A stretch of 64,000 nucleotides of DNA, from NCBI RefSeq assembly GCF_018332715.1, contig NZ_BOQP01000001.1:1-64000 (forward strand). The letters run 5' to 3'. Position numbers and translations under genes: made by a program. This document shows, in pieces, positions 25,750 to 33,106 of the stretch (position 1 is its first letter; every line of letters starts with the position of its first letter). The notes under the pieces were generated by a model that did no database searches, was not told where the DNA came from, and worked only from the letters and a program-made list of their open reading frames with translations. This stretch comes from Winogradskya consettensis (GTDB lineage Bacteria > Actinomycetota > Actinomycetes > Mycobacteriales > Micromonosporaceae).

Positions 25750-26285
25750 GAAACGCGGGCCTGCGAATTCAGGACCGCGAAGAGCAGCCGGTCGCGCCAG
25801 GAGCCGCGGATCAGGAAATGGTCGTGCAGGTGCCCCTCCTGTGTCATGCCGATCTTGCGCAGCACCGCCGCGGAACCGGCATTCGACGGGTCGCACGTGG
25901 CGGTGACCCGGTGCAGGCCCAGCTCGTCGAAGGCGAGGCTGATCAGGGCCTGTCCGGCTTCGGTGGCGTACCCGTGGCCCTGGGCCGGCCGGGCAATCAG
26001 ATAGCCCATCGTGGCGCGCTTGTTCTCCGGGCTTTCGATGTGGAGTTCGGCCGAGCCGATCAGGGCGTCGTCGGCGGCCCGGACCACCGCGAAACGGTAC
26101 GCCCGCCGCGGCCGCTCGGTCTCGGATAGCAACGCCAGCCCGAGGAAGATGCTGGTCTCCTCGGGAGTGTTCGGCCCCCAGTCCATCCACCGTACGATCT
26201 CCGGGTCGGACGCGAACGCGTGCACGGCCTCATGATCACCGGCTCGGAACGGGCGCAGCAAAAGGCGTTGGGTTTTGAGCTCCAC
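25737..26285 (-). CDS. GNAT family N-acetyltransferase (RimJ/RimL type)
   Basis: The 182-residue protein begins ELKTQRLLLRPFRAGDHEAV, the classic opening of the Acetyltransf_3 group that includes ribosomal-protein and small-molecule acetyltransferases. The acetyl-CoA segment is MGYLIARPAQGHGYATEAGQAL near residues 92-113, and NAGSAAVLRKIGM follows near residue 138. The start is GTG at 26285, reached by a CATAAT box six bases upstream. It lies only 17 bp from the start of the divergent nucleotidyltransferase gene. The target is unknown. Confidence 0.87.
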   Translation of the reverse strand: MELKTQRLLLRPFRAGDHEAVHAFASDPEIVRWMDWGPNTPEETSIFLGLALLSETERPRRAYRFAVVRAADDALIGSAELHIESPENKRATMGYLIARPAQGHGYATEAGQALISLAFDELGLHRVTATCDPSNAGSAAVLRKIGMTQEGHLHDHFLIRGSWRDRLLFAVLNSQARVSQAR

Positions 26286-26302
26286 CGTCAGATTATGGCC
26301 CG
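26286..26302. promoter_or_regulatory. 17-bp shared divergent promoter
   Basis: Only 17 bp separate the GTG at 26285 (minus) from the ATG at 26303 (plus). The same short sequence gives a minus-strand -10 CATAAT (26292-26297), six bases from its start, and a plus-strand -10 GATTAT (26291-26296), also six bases from its start. Both genes are thus likely leaderless, with overlapping -10 boxes and with each -35 region inside the other's coding sequence. Confidence 0.55.
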
Positions 26303-26959
26303 ATGACCTCCGCCGAAGTCGAGCAGCTCGCCGCCGATCCCGCCGTCGAGGGCCTGATCCTCACCGGCTCACACGCCCGGGGCACGGCCACCGTCCACTC
26401 CGACCGCGACCTTGTCATGATCGGTCCGGCGCACTACGCGCGACGCACCGCAACGCTGGACGTCGCGGTGGTGACCATCGAAGACCTCGCGGACACTTCA
26501 GACATCTGGCAACGGTACGCATTCCGCGGCGCGAAAACCCTCGTCGACCGCCGTTCCGGTCAGATCACCGACCTCGTGCACCGCCAGGCGACCCCCACGG
26601 CGCAGGAGGCGGTCACCTGGGCTCGCGAAGGCCTGGACGGCTACGTGAACTTCCTCTATCGCGCCGCGAAGAGCCGCCGCGACGACGAGCACGTGGCCGC
26701 CCGCCTGGACGAGGCGGAGAGTGTGTCGTGGCTGCTGCTGACCGTGTTCGCGCTGCACGGCCGGGTCCGCCCGTACAACAAATATCTGCGCTGGGAACTG
26801 GAGACCTACCCGCTGGACCCGCCGTGGGACGCCACCCTGCCGGAACGGGCGGTGGCGAACCCGGCGTCCCTCTTCCCCGCGGTGGAAGCCCTGGCCCGCG
26901 ACCAGGGCCACGGCGACATCCTCGACGCCTGGGGCGACGACTTGACGCTACTGAGGTAG
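26303..26959 (+). CDS. Nucleotidyltransferase-domain protein
   Basis: The 218-residue protein has the pol-beta-type nucleotidyltransferase signature ILTGSHARGTATVHSDRDLV near residues 18-37, with the G-S and the paired aspartates of the metal site (SDRD). A third acidic position is offered by ATLDVAVV near residue 50. The C-terminal half is helical (TWAREGLDGYVNFLYRAAKS, HGRVRPYNKYLRWEL) and resembles DUF4037-like or antibiotic nucleotidyltransferase tails. It may transfer NMP to a small molecule or a protein. It shares a 17-bp promoter region with the GNAT gene and overlaps the convergent ROK gene by 12 bases. Confidence 0.82.
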   Translation: MTSAEVEQLAADPAVEGLILTGSHARGTATVHSDRDLVMIGPAHYARRTATLDVAVVTIEDLADTSDIWQRYAFRGAKTLVDRRSGQITDLVHRQATPTAQEAVTWAREGLDGYVNFLYRAAKSRRDDEHVAARLDEAESVSWLLLTVFALHGRVRPYNKYLRWELETYPLDPPWDATLPERAVANPASLFPAVEALARDQGHGDILDAWGDDLTLLR

Positions 26960-28114
26960 CGGAAGCGTTGCCCATGCTGCCAGGGCGGCCTCGCTGGTGA
27001 TCTCGTCGAGGCCCAGCACCGCGGCCCCCTGCAGCGGCCCGTCGTCCCCGTGCACGGCATCGACCACCGCGGGCGGCCGTCCCTTGTGGAACGCCATGAG
27101 CCCGTCGAGATAAGCCCGCTCGAACGCGTCCGGCGCCGCCCGCCGTAGCAGCGGTGCCAGCCCGCCGAGCGTCACGGTCGCCGGATCGTGCACGTTGACC
27201 AGCGCCCCCACCCCGCCGCCCAGCGCGCCCGCGACCTTCCCCACCGCCGGCCCCGCCCCGAGGTTGCCCCGCAGAAATTCCGCCGGATCCCGGGGCTCGG
27301 CCACCCCGAGATGCCGGGCGAGGGCACGCCCGTCCACCTCCAGGTCCCAGCACCCCCGGGCCCCACAAGGACAGATCAATTTCCGGTCACCGTACGGCTG
27401 GTGCCCGTACTCTCCCGCGGCCCCGTGCGATCCCGTGGCAGGCCGGCCGTCCACAGTGACCGTCCCGCCGACCCCCACGACCACCATCAGATGCAGCGCC
27501 GTGGAAGCTCCGACCGACGCCCCGGTCCGAGCCTCGGCGACCCCGGCCAGCGTCGCGTCGTTGCCGAGCAGCAGCGGCACGGCACCGCTCACCGAGCCAA
27601 GGTCAACATCACGCCAGCCGAGCGTGGCGGACTGCACGAGCCGCCCCTCGTGCACCGTGCCCGCGACGGCCAGAGACACACCCCGGACCCGATTTCCGTA
27701 CGCCCGGAGCACAGCGTCCACTCGCCCCCGGATCGCCGCCAGCACCGCTCCGGGCGACCGTGACCCGTGCCGGACGCTCGCCGCTTCGGTCAGCTGCCCG
27801 TCGAGCGTGACCACCGCTGAGCGCCACTCCGCGGTGCGCAGGTCGACGGCGAGCAGCACCGGGCCCTCGGGGTGGGCGCCGAGCACGGTCGTGGGCCGGC
27901 CGCGCTGTCCCGTGGCCCGGGGCGCCGGGGTCTCCTCGAGCAGTCGCATCGCTCGCAGCCGGGCGGTGATCTCGGTGGCCAGCCCGCTGTTGAGCCGCAG
28001 GTCCTGGGTCAGTTCGGCGCGGGTGCCGCCGGGGTGGGCGCGTACCCAGGTGAGGACCTGGGCGGCCGTGTGCCACCGGGCTTCACCCGCTGTCAATCTG
28101 CCGGAACTTGCCAT
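26948..28114 (-). CDS. ROK family transcriptional regulator
   Basis: The 388-residue protein has an N-terminal winged helix-turn-helix (AAQVLTWVRAHPGGTRAELT to SGLATEITARL, about residues 12-60) and a ROK sugar-kinase-like domain. The ROK zinc-binding motif appears as CPCGARGCW near residue 245. PLLLGNDATLAGVAEA near residue 172 is the kinase-type catalytic region. Start ATG 28114 has a GAAGG-type ribosome binding site nine bases upstream. It is divergent from a HAD-MFS operon, with a 23-bp palindrome in the gap, so control of a sugar or sugar-phosphate uptake operon is likely. Confidence 0.9.
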   Translation of the reverse strand: MASSGRLTAGEARWHTAAQVLTWVRAHPGGTRAELTQDLRLNSGLATEITARLRAMRLLEETPAPRATGQRGRPTTVLGAHPEGPVLLAVDLRTAEWRSAVVTLDGQLTEAASVRHGSRSPGAVLAAIRGRVDAVLRAYGNRVRGVSLAVAGTVHEGRLVQSATLGWRDVDLGSVSGAVPLLLGNDATLAGVAEARTGASVGASTALHLMVVVGVGGTVTVDGRPATGSHGAAGEYGHQPYGDRKLICPCGARGCWDLEVDGRALARHLGVAEPRDPAEFLRGNLGAGPAVGKVAGALGGGVGALVNVHDPATVTLGGLAPLLRRAAPDAFERAYLDGLMAFHKGRPPAVVDAVHGDDGPLQGAAVLGLDEITSEAALAAWATLPLPQ

Positions 28115-28142
28115 GAGCACCGCCTTCACGTCTATCCTGAAG

Positions 28143-28165
28143 ATATCCTCGTGCAACGAGAATAT
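28143..28165. promoter_or_regulatory. Palindromic operator between ROK and HAD-MFS genes
   Basis: ATATCCTCGT and ACGAGAATAT (28143-28152 and 28156-28165) pair at nine of ten positions around a GCA centre. The 23-bp palindrome stands out as AT-rich in a GC-rich setting, which is usual for ROK operators. It lies between the two divergent start codons and just before the GGAGGA ribosome binding site of the HAD gene, so binding would block both directions. Confidence 0.7.
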
Positions 28166-28175
28166 TGGAGGAACC

Positions 28176-28781
28176 GTGGACCTCAGCGCCATCCGGGCAG
28201 TGCTCTTCGACATGGACGGCACCCTGGTCGACTCGGACGCCGCCGTCGAGCGCGCCTGGACGGTGTGGGCCGGAGAGTACGGCGTCGACCCCGCCGCCGT
28301 CATGGCGGTCTCGCACGGCGCGCCGGCCGGGCGTACGGTCCGGATCGTGCGGCCCGACCTGACCGAACCGCAGGTCAGAGCCGCTGCCGACCGCCAGCTG
28401 GAGCTTCAGTACGACGACCTGTCCGACGTCGTCGCGACCCCGGGCGCCCATGACCTCCTGGCCGGGCTCACCCTTGCGTGGGCCGTCGTGACCAGCGCCG
28501 ACGTCCGCCTGGCGAAGGCCCGCCTGGGCGCGGCCGGCATCGAGGTCCCGGTCCTCGTCACGGTGGATGACATCCGGGTGGGCAAGCCGGACCCGGAGGG
28601 CTATCTGCGTGGCGCGGAGCTGCTCGGTGTGGCGCCCGCGCAGTGCCTCGTGGTCGAGGACGCCGAGGTCGGCGTGACAGCGGGCCGGGCCGCGGGCGCG
28701 ATCGTGGCAGCGCTCAAGGGCGTCGACGGCGACCTGCGCATCACGAGCCTGGCCGAACTCGCCCCGCTGCTCGCCCCATGA
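28176..28781 (+). CDS. HAD-superfamily hydrolase (beta-phosphoglucomutase/phosphatase type)
   Basis: The 201-residue protein is a subfamily IA HAD enzyme. Motif I is LFDMDGTLVDSD near residues 10-21 with both aspartates. Motif II is in AWAVVTSADV near residue 102. Motif III/IV is VGKPDPEGY near residue 130 and VVEDAEVGV near residue 151. A four-helix cap follows motif I. GGAGGA precedes the GTG start by only three or four bases. Its stop overlaps the MFS transporter start (ATGA). Under ROK control, dephosphorylation of an imported sugar phosphate is a reasonable guess. Confidence 0.88.
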   Translation: MDLSAIRAVLFDMDGTLVDSDAAVERAWTVWAGEYGVDPAAVMAVSHGAPAGRTVRIVRPDLTEPQVRAAADRQLELQYDDLSDVVATPGAHDLLAGLTLAWAVVTSADVRLAKARLGAAGIEVPVLVTVDDIRVGKPDPEGYLRGAELLGVAPAQCLVVEDAEVGVTAGRAAGAIVAALKGVDGDLRITSLAELAPLLAP

Positions 28782-29920
28782 CCACGGTCGAGACGCTCCG
28801 CCCGCGTGGGTTGTCGCCGGTCATGCAGGCAGGCATCGCACAGGGTGTGCTCGGCTTCGGCATCACCGGGCTCGGGGCGTGCCTCGTCCTGCTCGCCGGG
28901 GACCTCGGCGTCGCCCCTGAAAGCCTGGCCTGGTTGCCGGCCACGTTCGGCTTCGGCCTGCTGGCGACTGCTCCCGCCGGGCCGTACCTGCTGCGTCACG
29001 GCCCGCGCCCTGCCCTGGTGGCGGGATCGCTGGCCCTCGCGGCCGGTCTGACGCTGCTGGGGCTCTCCTCCGCGATGCCCCTGGTGGTCGCGGGTGCCCT
29101 GCTGCTCGGCGTGGGCGGCGCGGCGTTCGTGCTGGTCACGCCCGCGCTGCTGACCGGGGCCGGCGCGACCTCGCAGCTTTCCAGGGCCACCGCCGCGGGG
29201 AGTGCCGCCGCGGTGCTCGCGCCCGCTCTCATCGGCGGCGTGGACGCTACCGGGCTGGTGAACGGGCGGGTCGCGCTGCTGGCCGGCGTACCGCTGCTGC
29301 TGTTTCTGGCCCTGACCGCCCGTCCTGCCGCGCCCGTCGGGTCCTCGCCGATAGAGCGTCCCGCGTTGAGCGTCGCGGGCCGGCGCTGGACCGTGATGGT
29401 CCTGGCCGTCTCGGTGGAGTTCTGCTTCACGATCTGGGCCGTCGCGCGACTGGCCGGAACCGGACTGCCGGTCTCCCGGGCCGCCCTGCTCGGCACGGCC
29501 TTCCCGATCGGCATGGCACTGGGCCGGGCCGCCGCGCCGCTGCTCCTCGGCGTGCTCCCGATGCGCCGCGGGGGCGTCACGATTCCGCTGACCGGCGTGG
29601 TTCCTCTTGCCTCCGCGGTTACGGCGGTGGGCGCGGTCCTGGTGGTCGCTTCCGGTGACCCGGCGGTGGTGACCGCGGGCCTGGTGGTGGCCGGCCTGGG
29701 TGTGGCGACGCTCTACCCGGTCACGCTCGCCACCCTGGTCGCTACCCCGGGCCTGAGCGGCAGGCACGCCGCATCCCTGGGAGCCCTTGCTTCAGGTACG
29801 GCCATCGTGGCCGCCCCCGCCGCCCTGGCCCGCCTCGCCGACGTCCTGGACCTCCGCCTCGCCTACCTCATCATCCTCCCCACCCTGGCCGCCCTGCTCC
29901 TTCTCCGCCGCCGCGACTGA
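28778..29920 (+). CDS. MFS transporter
   Basis: The 380-residue integral membrane protein has about 12 hydrophobic helices and a positively charged loop near YLLRHGPRPALVAG (residues 68-81), which stands where the MFS motif A loop lies. A central loop (residues about 185-200) separates two six-helix halves. It overlaps the HAD gene by ATGA and so belongs to the putative ROK-regulated operon. A role as a sugar importer, or as an exporter of a toxic sugar phosphate derivative, is possible. The sequence does not show the substrate. Confidence 0.87.
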   Translation: MTTVETLRPRGLSPVMQAGIAQGVLGFGITGLGACLVLLAGDLGVAPESLAWLPATFGFGLLATAPAGPYLLRHGPRPALVAGSLALAAGLTLLGLSSAMPLVVAGALLLGVGGAAFVLVTPALLTGAGATSQLSRATAAGSAAAVLAPALIGGVDATGLVNGRVALLAGVPLLLFLALTARPAAPVGSSPIERPALSVAGRRWTVMVLAVSVEFCFTIWAVARLAGTGLPVSRAALLGTAFPIGMALGRAAAPLLLGVLPMRRGGVTIPLTGVVPLASAVTAVGAVLVVASGDPAVVTAGLVVAGLGVATLYPVTLATLVATPGLSGRHAASLGALASGTAIVAAPAALARLADVLDLRLAYLIILPTLAALLLLRRRD

Positions 29921-29949
29921 CCACCGCCCCGCCCCGCCCCGCCCCGGCG

Positions 29950-30060
29950 CCCGCCGACCTGCCGCCCCGGCCCGCCGACCTGCCGCCCCGGCCCGCCGAC
30001 CTGCCGCCCCGACCTGCCGCCCCGGCCTGCCGCCCCGGCCCGCCGCCCCGGCCCAGCGGG
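29950..30060. repeat. 21-bp GC-rich tandem repeats
   Basis: CCCGCCGACCTGCCGCCCCGG repeats three times (29950, 29971, 29992) and then decays into shorter GACCTGCCGCCCCGG and CCTGCCGCCCCGG units to about 30060. The array fills most of the gap between the MFS gene and the MarR promoter. No hairpin with U-tract is seen. Confidence 0.75.
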
Positions 30061-30078
30061 GGGCAGTGACGCGCGCCC

Positions 30079-30100
30079 TAGTATTTCAGATTTGAAGGAG
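30079..30100 (+). promoter_or_regulatory. Promoter and possible MarR site
   Basis: TAGTAT (30079-30084) is a plausible -10 box. TTCA-GATT-TGAA (30085-30096) is a small inverted repeat straddling the expected transcription start, and GAAGGAG (30094-30100) may serve as the ribosome binding site, although it lies 14 bases from the ATG. MarR autoregulation is inferred. Confidence 0.4.
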
Positions 30101-30114
30101 TTACTGTCTCTGTC

Positions 30115-30594
30115 ATGGCCGAACCGCTGGACGCCCGTCAGCAAGCGATGTGGCGCGCCTACATCGACAGCTCCTGGGCGCTGCAGACCCGGCTCGAGGA
30201 CGAGCTGCGCGCGGCGACCGGGCTGAGCATGCCGGACTATCACGTGCTGGTGGTGCTCTCGGAGTCGCCGGGGCGGCGCCTGCGCATGGGCGAGCTCGCC
30301 GGCCGGATGGTGTTCTCGCCGAGCCGCGTGACCTACCAGATCGCGCAGATGGTCAAGCGTGGCCTGGTCCGCAAACAGAGCTGCGCCGACGACGGCCGTG
30401 GTCAGGAGGCGGTGCTGACCGCCGAGGGCCTCGCCGCCCTCGAAAAGGCCGCGCCGCTGCACCTCGCCACCGTCCGCGACAGCTTCGTCGACGACCTCGA
30501 CGACCACGAGATCGCCACCCTGACCGCTGTCTTCAGCCGTCTGGGCCCCCGACTGCGCCCCGTCACCCCACTTCTCACCCAAGGGAACCGCTGA
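30115..30594 (+). CDS. MarR family transcriptional regulator
   Basis: The 159-residue protein is a MarR-type winged helix regulator. A helical dimerisation segment (residues 8-40) precedes SMPDYHVLVVLSESPGRRLRM. The recognition region is LAGRMVFSPSRVTYQIAQM near residues 60-78, followed by the wing RGLVRKQSCADDGRGQEAVLT. The wing has the DxRG pattern as DDGRG. Its TGA overlaps the ATG of the pirin gene, so the two form one operon. Pirin genes are often controlled by such regulators in response to phenolics or oxidants. The ligand here is unknown. Confidence 0.9.
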   Translation: MAEPLDARQQAMWRAYIDSSWALQTRLEDELRAATGLSMPDYHVLVVLSESPGRRLRMGELAGRMVFSPSRVTYQIAQMVKRGLVRKQSCADDGRGQEAVLTAEGLAALEKAAPLHLATVRDSFVDDLDDHEIATLTAVFSRLGPRLRPVTPLLTQGNR

Positions 30595-31565
30595 TGCCCG
30601 CGATCACCGTCGACGACGTCCTCGTGCTGCCGCGCCTGCCGCAGCTCGACCAGACCACCACCAAATATCGCGCGGTCCGGCGCCTCACGACGGCCCCCAG
30701 CGGCTACGAGGGCGAGGGCTTCCCGGTCCGGCGCGCGTTTGCCGGCGTACCCATGAATGAGCTGGACCCGTTCATCCACCTGGACCAGATGGGTGAGGTC
30801 GACTACGCGCCGGGTGAGCCGAAGGGGACGCCGTGGCACCCGCACCGCGGCTTCGAGACCGTGACCTACATGATCGACGGCACGATGGACCACCAGGATT
30901 CCCTCGGTGGCGGCGGCAGCATCACCAACGGTGACACCCAGTGGATGACCGCGGCCAGCGGCATCCTGCACATCGAGGCCCCGCCGGAGCAGCTCGTCAC
31001 CACGGGTGGCCTGTTCCACGGCCTGCAGCTCTGGGTCAACCTGCCCCGCGCGGCCAAGATGATCGCCCCGAAGTACCAGGACATCCGTGGCAAGGAGTCG
31101 GCCCTGCTGACCACGGCGGACGGTGGCAGCCTGATCCGGGTCATCGCCGGTGAGGTGGGCGGTCACGCGGGCCCGGGCTCGACCTTCACCCCGATCAACC
31201 TGGCCCACGTGACGCTGCAGCCGGGAGCCCAGCTCGACCTCCCGTGGCAGCCCGACTACAACGCCCTGGTCTACGTCCTCGCCGGCCGCGGCACCGTCGG
31301 TGTGGAGAAGCGCCCGATCCAGATCGGCCAGCTCGCCGCCCACTCGGCCGGCGACGCGATCCGGGTCAACGCCGCCGCGACCCAGGACACCAACATCCCG
31401 GCGATGGAGCTCTTCATCATGGGCGGCCGTCCGATCCGCGAACCGGTCGCCCACTACGGCCCGTTCGTCATGAACACCCAGGAAGAGCTCAAGCAGGCCT
31501 TCGAGGACTTCCAGAAGGGCCGCCTCGGCGTCATCCCCGCCGGCCGGCTGCCCCACACCAACTGA
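30594..31565 (+). CDS. Pirin family protein
   Basis: The 323-residue bicupin has the metal-site motif WHPHRGFETVTYM near residues 83-95, and the two histidines and the glutamate are typical pirin ligands, completed by a later histidine in GILHIEAPPEQL near residue 125. The C-terminal cupin contains PDYNALVYVLAGRGTVG. Bacterial pirins include quercetin 2,3-dioxygenases and redox sensors that bind other enzymes. Sequence does not separate these roles. It starts at the ATG overlapping the MarR stop, with AAGGGAA about ten bases upstream. Confidence 0.9.
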   Translation: MPAITVDDVLVLPRLPQLDQTTTKYRAVRRLTTAPSGYEGEGFPVRRAFAGVPMNELDPFIHLDQMGEVDYAPGEPKGTPWHPHRGFETVTYMIDGTMDHQDSLGGGGSITNGDTQWMTAASGILHIEAPPEQLVTTGGLFHGLQLWVNLPRAAKMIAPKYQDIRGKESALLTTADGGSLIRVIAGEVGGHAGPGSTFTPINLAHVTLQPGAQLDLPWQPDYNALVYVLAGRGTVGVEKRPIQIGQLAAHSAGDAIRVNAAATQDTNIPAMELFIMGGRPIREPVAHYGPFVMNTQEELKQAFEDFQKGRLGVIPAGRLPHTN

Positions 31566-31567
31566 GG

Positions 31568-32143
31568 TCAGAACACCACGTCGGGGCGGGCGGGGTCGGT
31601 GAGGTCCGGGTCTTCGGTGGCGAAGGCCCGGGCGAGGGCCGGCCAGCCGCGCTCGCGGATGAGCGCGGCCTCCGCGGTGGTGATCGGGATCAGCCAGGTC
31701 AGCACGATCGGTGTCTCGGCGGTGTGGCAGACCGAGAATTCCTCCGGGAGGTATCGCGGGCTGGCCGCGACCATCGCGGTGGTGCGGGCTCCGGGAAACA
31801 GCGGCCCGCGCGGGCCGATCACCTGTCCGTGTTGCAGACCCGAACCGCGGCTGACCATTTCGCCGGCGAGCTGGAACAGCAGACCCGCCGCTCGCGGGGG
31901 GAAGTCGCCGGGTGGGACGTGCATCAGGAGCTCCTGATGCCAGGCCTCGCCGCTGGGCAGCGTCAGGTGACGCCGGGAGAGACCCACGGTGGTCAGGGTG
32001 GTCGCTCCGCGCAGGCTCGGGTCAGGACCGAAGAACGCGATGTGTACGCCCTGAGGTGTCTCCTCGTCGCCCTGGCTGCCGCCCGTCATCCGGCCGAGAT
32101 GGGATTCCAGGTGTTCGATCAGGTCAGCCACCCGGCGAATCAT
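31568..32143 (-). CDS. Suppressor-of-fused (SUFU)-domain protein
   Basis: The 191-residue protein resembles bacterial SUFU-domain proteins. Diagnostic stretches are GVHIAFFGPDPSLRGATTL near residue 32, EAWHQELLMHVPPGDFP near residue 66 and a C-terminal FSVCHTAETPIVLTWLIPIT. It is soluble and has no signal. In bacteria this domain occurs singly and as an immunity protein for polymorphic toxins, but no toxin gene adjoins it here. It lies head-to-tail with the Clp-N gene on the same strand, and the convergent pirin gene ends two bases away. Confidence 0.8.
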   Translation of the reverse strand: MIRRVADLIEHLESHLGRMTGGSQGDEETPQGVHIAFFGPDPSLRGATTLTTVGLSRRHLTLPSGEAWHQELLMHVPPGDFPPRAAGLLFQLAGEMVSRGSGLQHGQVIGPRGPLFPGARTTAMVAASPRYLPEEFSVCHTAETPIVLTWLIPITTAEAALIRERGWPALARAFATEDPDLTDPARPDVVF

Positions 32144-32159
32144 TCCAGAGCGGGGAACC

Positions 32160-32771
32160 TCAGGCGGCCTCGGCGTTCAGCGAGTGGGTGGCCTCGGTGC
32201 GCAGCTGATCGAGGTCGACGCCGCGTTCTGTGAGGATCTGCACGGCGAGGCCGTTTCCCTCGCGGATCAGGCCCAGCAGGATGTGCTCCGGGGCGATGTA
32301 GTTGTGCTTGAGGCGCAGGGCCTCGCGCAGCGACAACTCCAGCACCTTCTTGTTGCGTGGTGAGAACGAGCTGCTGCGTGGGGAGCGGCGGCGCAGCAGT
32401 CCTCGGCGTTTCGGGGCCGGTGGCGCCAGGTGAAATGCGCCGGGGCCGAAGTTCTCCTCGATGGTGCGCCGGACCGCGTCGAGGTCGATGCCGATCGCCT
32501 TGAGCGCTTCCCGGTCCGCGGCGTCCCGGTCGGCTGACGGGTCCAGGGAGGCGGAGCCGGTGCCGACCCGCCGGACGATCTCGGACCGTACGTAGTGGGC
32601 GTCGACTCCCTTGCTGGTCAGAGCAAGGGCGGTGGCTGTCGGGCCGGTCCCGTCCGCGAGCAGGGCCAGCAGCAGATGCTCGGTGCCGACCGGCGCCTGA
32701 TGCAGCTCCTGGGCCTCCGCCTTGGCGCGGACGACGGCGTCGCGGGCGGCGTGGGTGAATCGTTCGAACAT
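32160..32771 (-). CDS. Clp N-domain protein without ATPase module
   Basis: The 203-residue protein consists of two Clp N-terminal repeats and nothing else. The first is MFERFTHAARDAVVRAKAEAQ to VGTEHLLLALL. The second is FSPRNKKVLELSLREALRL to IAPEHILLGLI near residues 128-160. The linker includes a basic LLRRRSPRSS stretch. The AAA+ modules and P-loop of ClpC are absent, so it cannot unfold proteins itself. It may capture substrates or adaptors in competition with ClpC. Its gene begins one base after the stop of the HTH regulator, so both are under the double operator upstream. Confidence 0.88.
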   Translation of the reverse strand: MFERFTHAARDAVVRAKAEAQELHQAPVGTEHLLLALLADGTGPTATALALTSKGVDAHYVRSEIVRRVGTGSASLDPSADRDAADREALKAIGIDLDAVRRTIEENFGPGAFHLAPPAPKRRGLLRRRSPRSSSFSPRNKKVLELSLREALRLKHNYIAPEHILLGLIREGNGLAVQILTERGVDLDQLRTEATHSLNAEAA

Positions 32772-32772
32772 G

Positions 32773-33009
32773 TCAGCTCTCCCGTGGGTCCTGCGTCGGC
32801 ACTCGGTTGGCGTGTTTCTTGTGGACGCCCTGGCGGGTCACCTCGAGTGCGTCGGCGATCTCCTGCCAGGACCAGCCCTTGCGGCGGGCGTTGCTGACCT
32901 GGAGGTATTCGAGGCCCTCCAGGAGGCGGCGCAGCGCCACGACCGCTCGCAGCCCGACCCGGGGGTCAGTGCTGCCCGCGGCCGCGGCGAGGTCGGTTGC
33001 TTCGGTCAT
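32773..33009 (-). CDS. Small helix-turn-helix regulator of the Clp-N operon
   Basis: The 78-residue protein is mostly one helix-turn-helix: LRAVVALRRLLEGLEYLQV, then KGWSWQEIADALEVTRQGVH near residues 44-63, which is a clear sigma-70-region-4-like or Fis-like recognition unit. The tail is basic. It starts at an ATG six bases after a TAGGTT -10 box with a perfect -35, so it is leaderless. It sits directly behind two matching palindromes that cover its own promoter and is followed one base later by the Clp-N gene. Autorepression with release under protein stress is the simplest inference. Confidence 0.87.
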   Translation of the reverse strand: MTEATDLAAAAGSTDPRVGLRAVVALRRLLEGLEYLQVSNARRKGWSWQEIADALEVTRQGVHKKHANRVPTQDPRES

Positions 33010-33011
33010 GG

Positions 33012-33057
33012 TGTCAACCTACGTTGACAGGATCGCTGTGTCAACCAGAGTTGACAC
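33012..33057 (-). promoter_or_regulatory. Promoter overlaid by two matching palindromic operators
   Basis: TGTCAAC-CTAC-GTTGACA (33012-33029) and GTGTCAAC-CAGA-GTTGACAC (33038-33057) share the pattern TGTCAAC-N4-GTTGACA and are 27 bases apart. Read on the minus strand, the distal site contains a consensus -35 TTGACA (33039-33044), then 17 bases, then -10 TAGGTT (33016-33021) inside the proximal site, then six bases to the ATG. Each core promoter element is thus embedded in an operator. Confidence 0.85.
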
Positions 33058-33071
33058 GAAGGGCATGAAAA

Positions 33072-33093
33072 AAGGCCGGCGGGTGCCGGCCTT
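33072..33093 (-). terminator. Rho-independent terminator of the DUF3072 gene
   Basis: AAGGCCGGC-GGGT-GCCGGCCTT forms a perfect 9-bp stem flanked by an A-run on the left, which reads as a T-run on the minus strand. It lies 14 bases beyond the stop of the DUF3072 gene and is the most classical intrinsic terminator in the window. Confidence 0.88.
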
Positions 33094-33106
33094 CTTTCCA
33101 CAAGTA

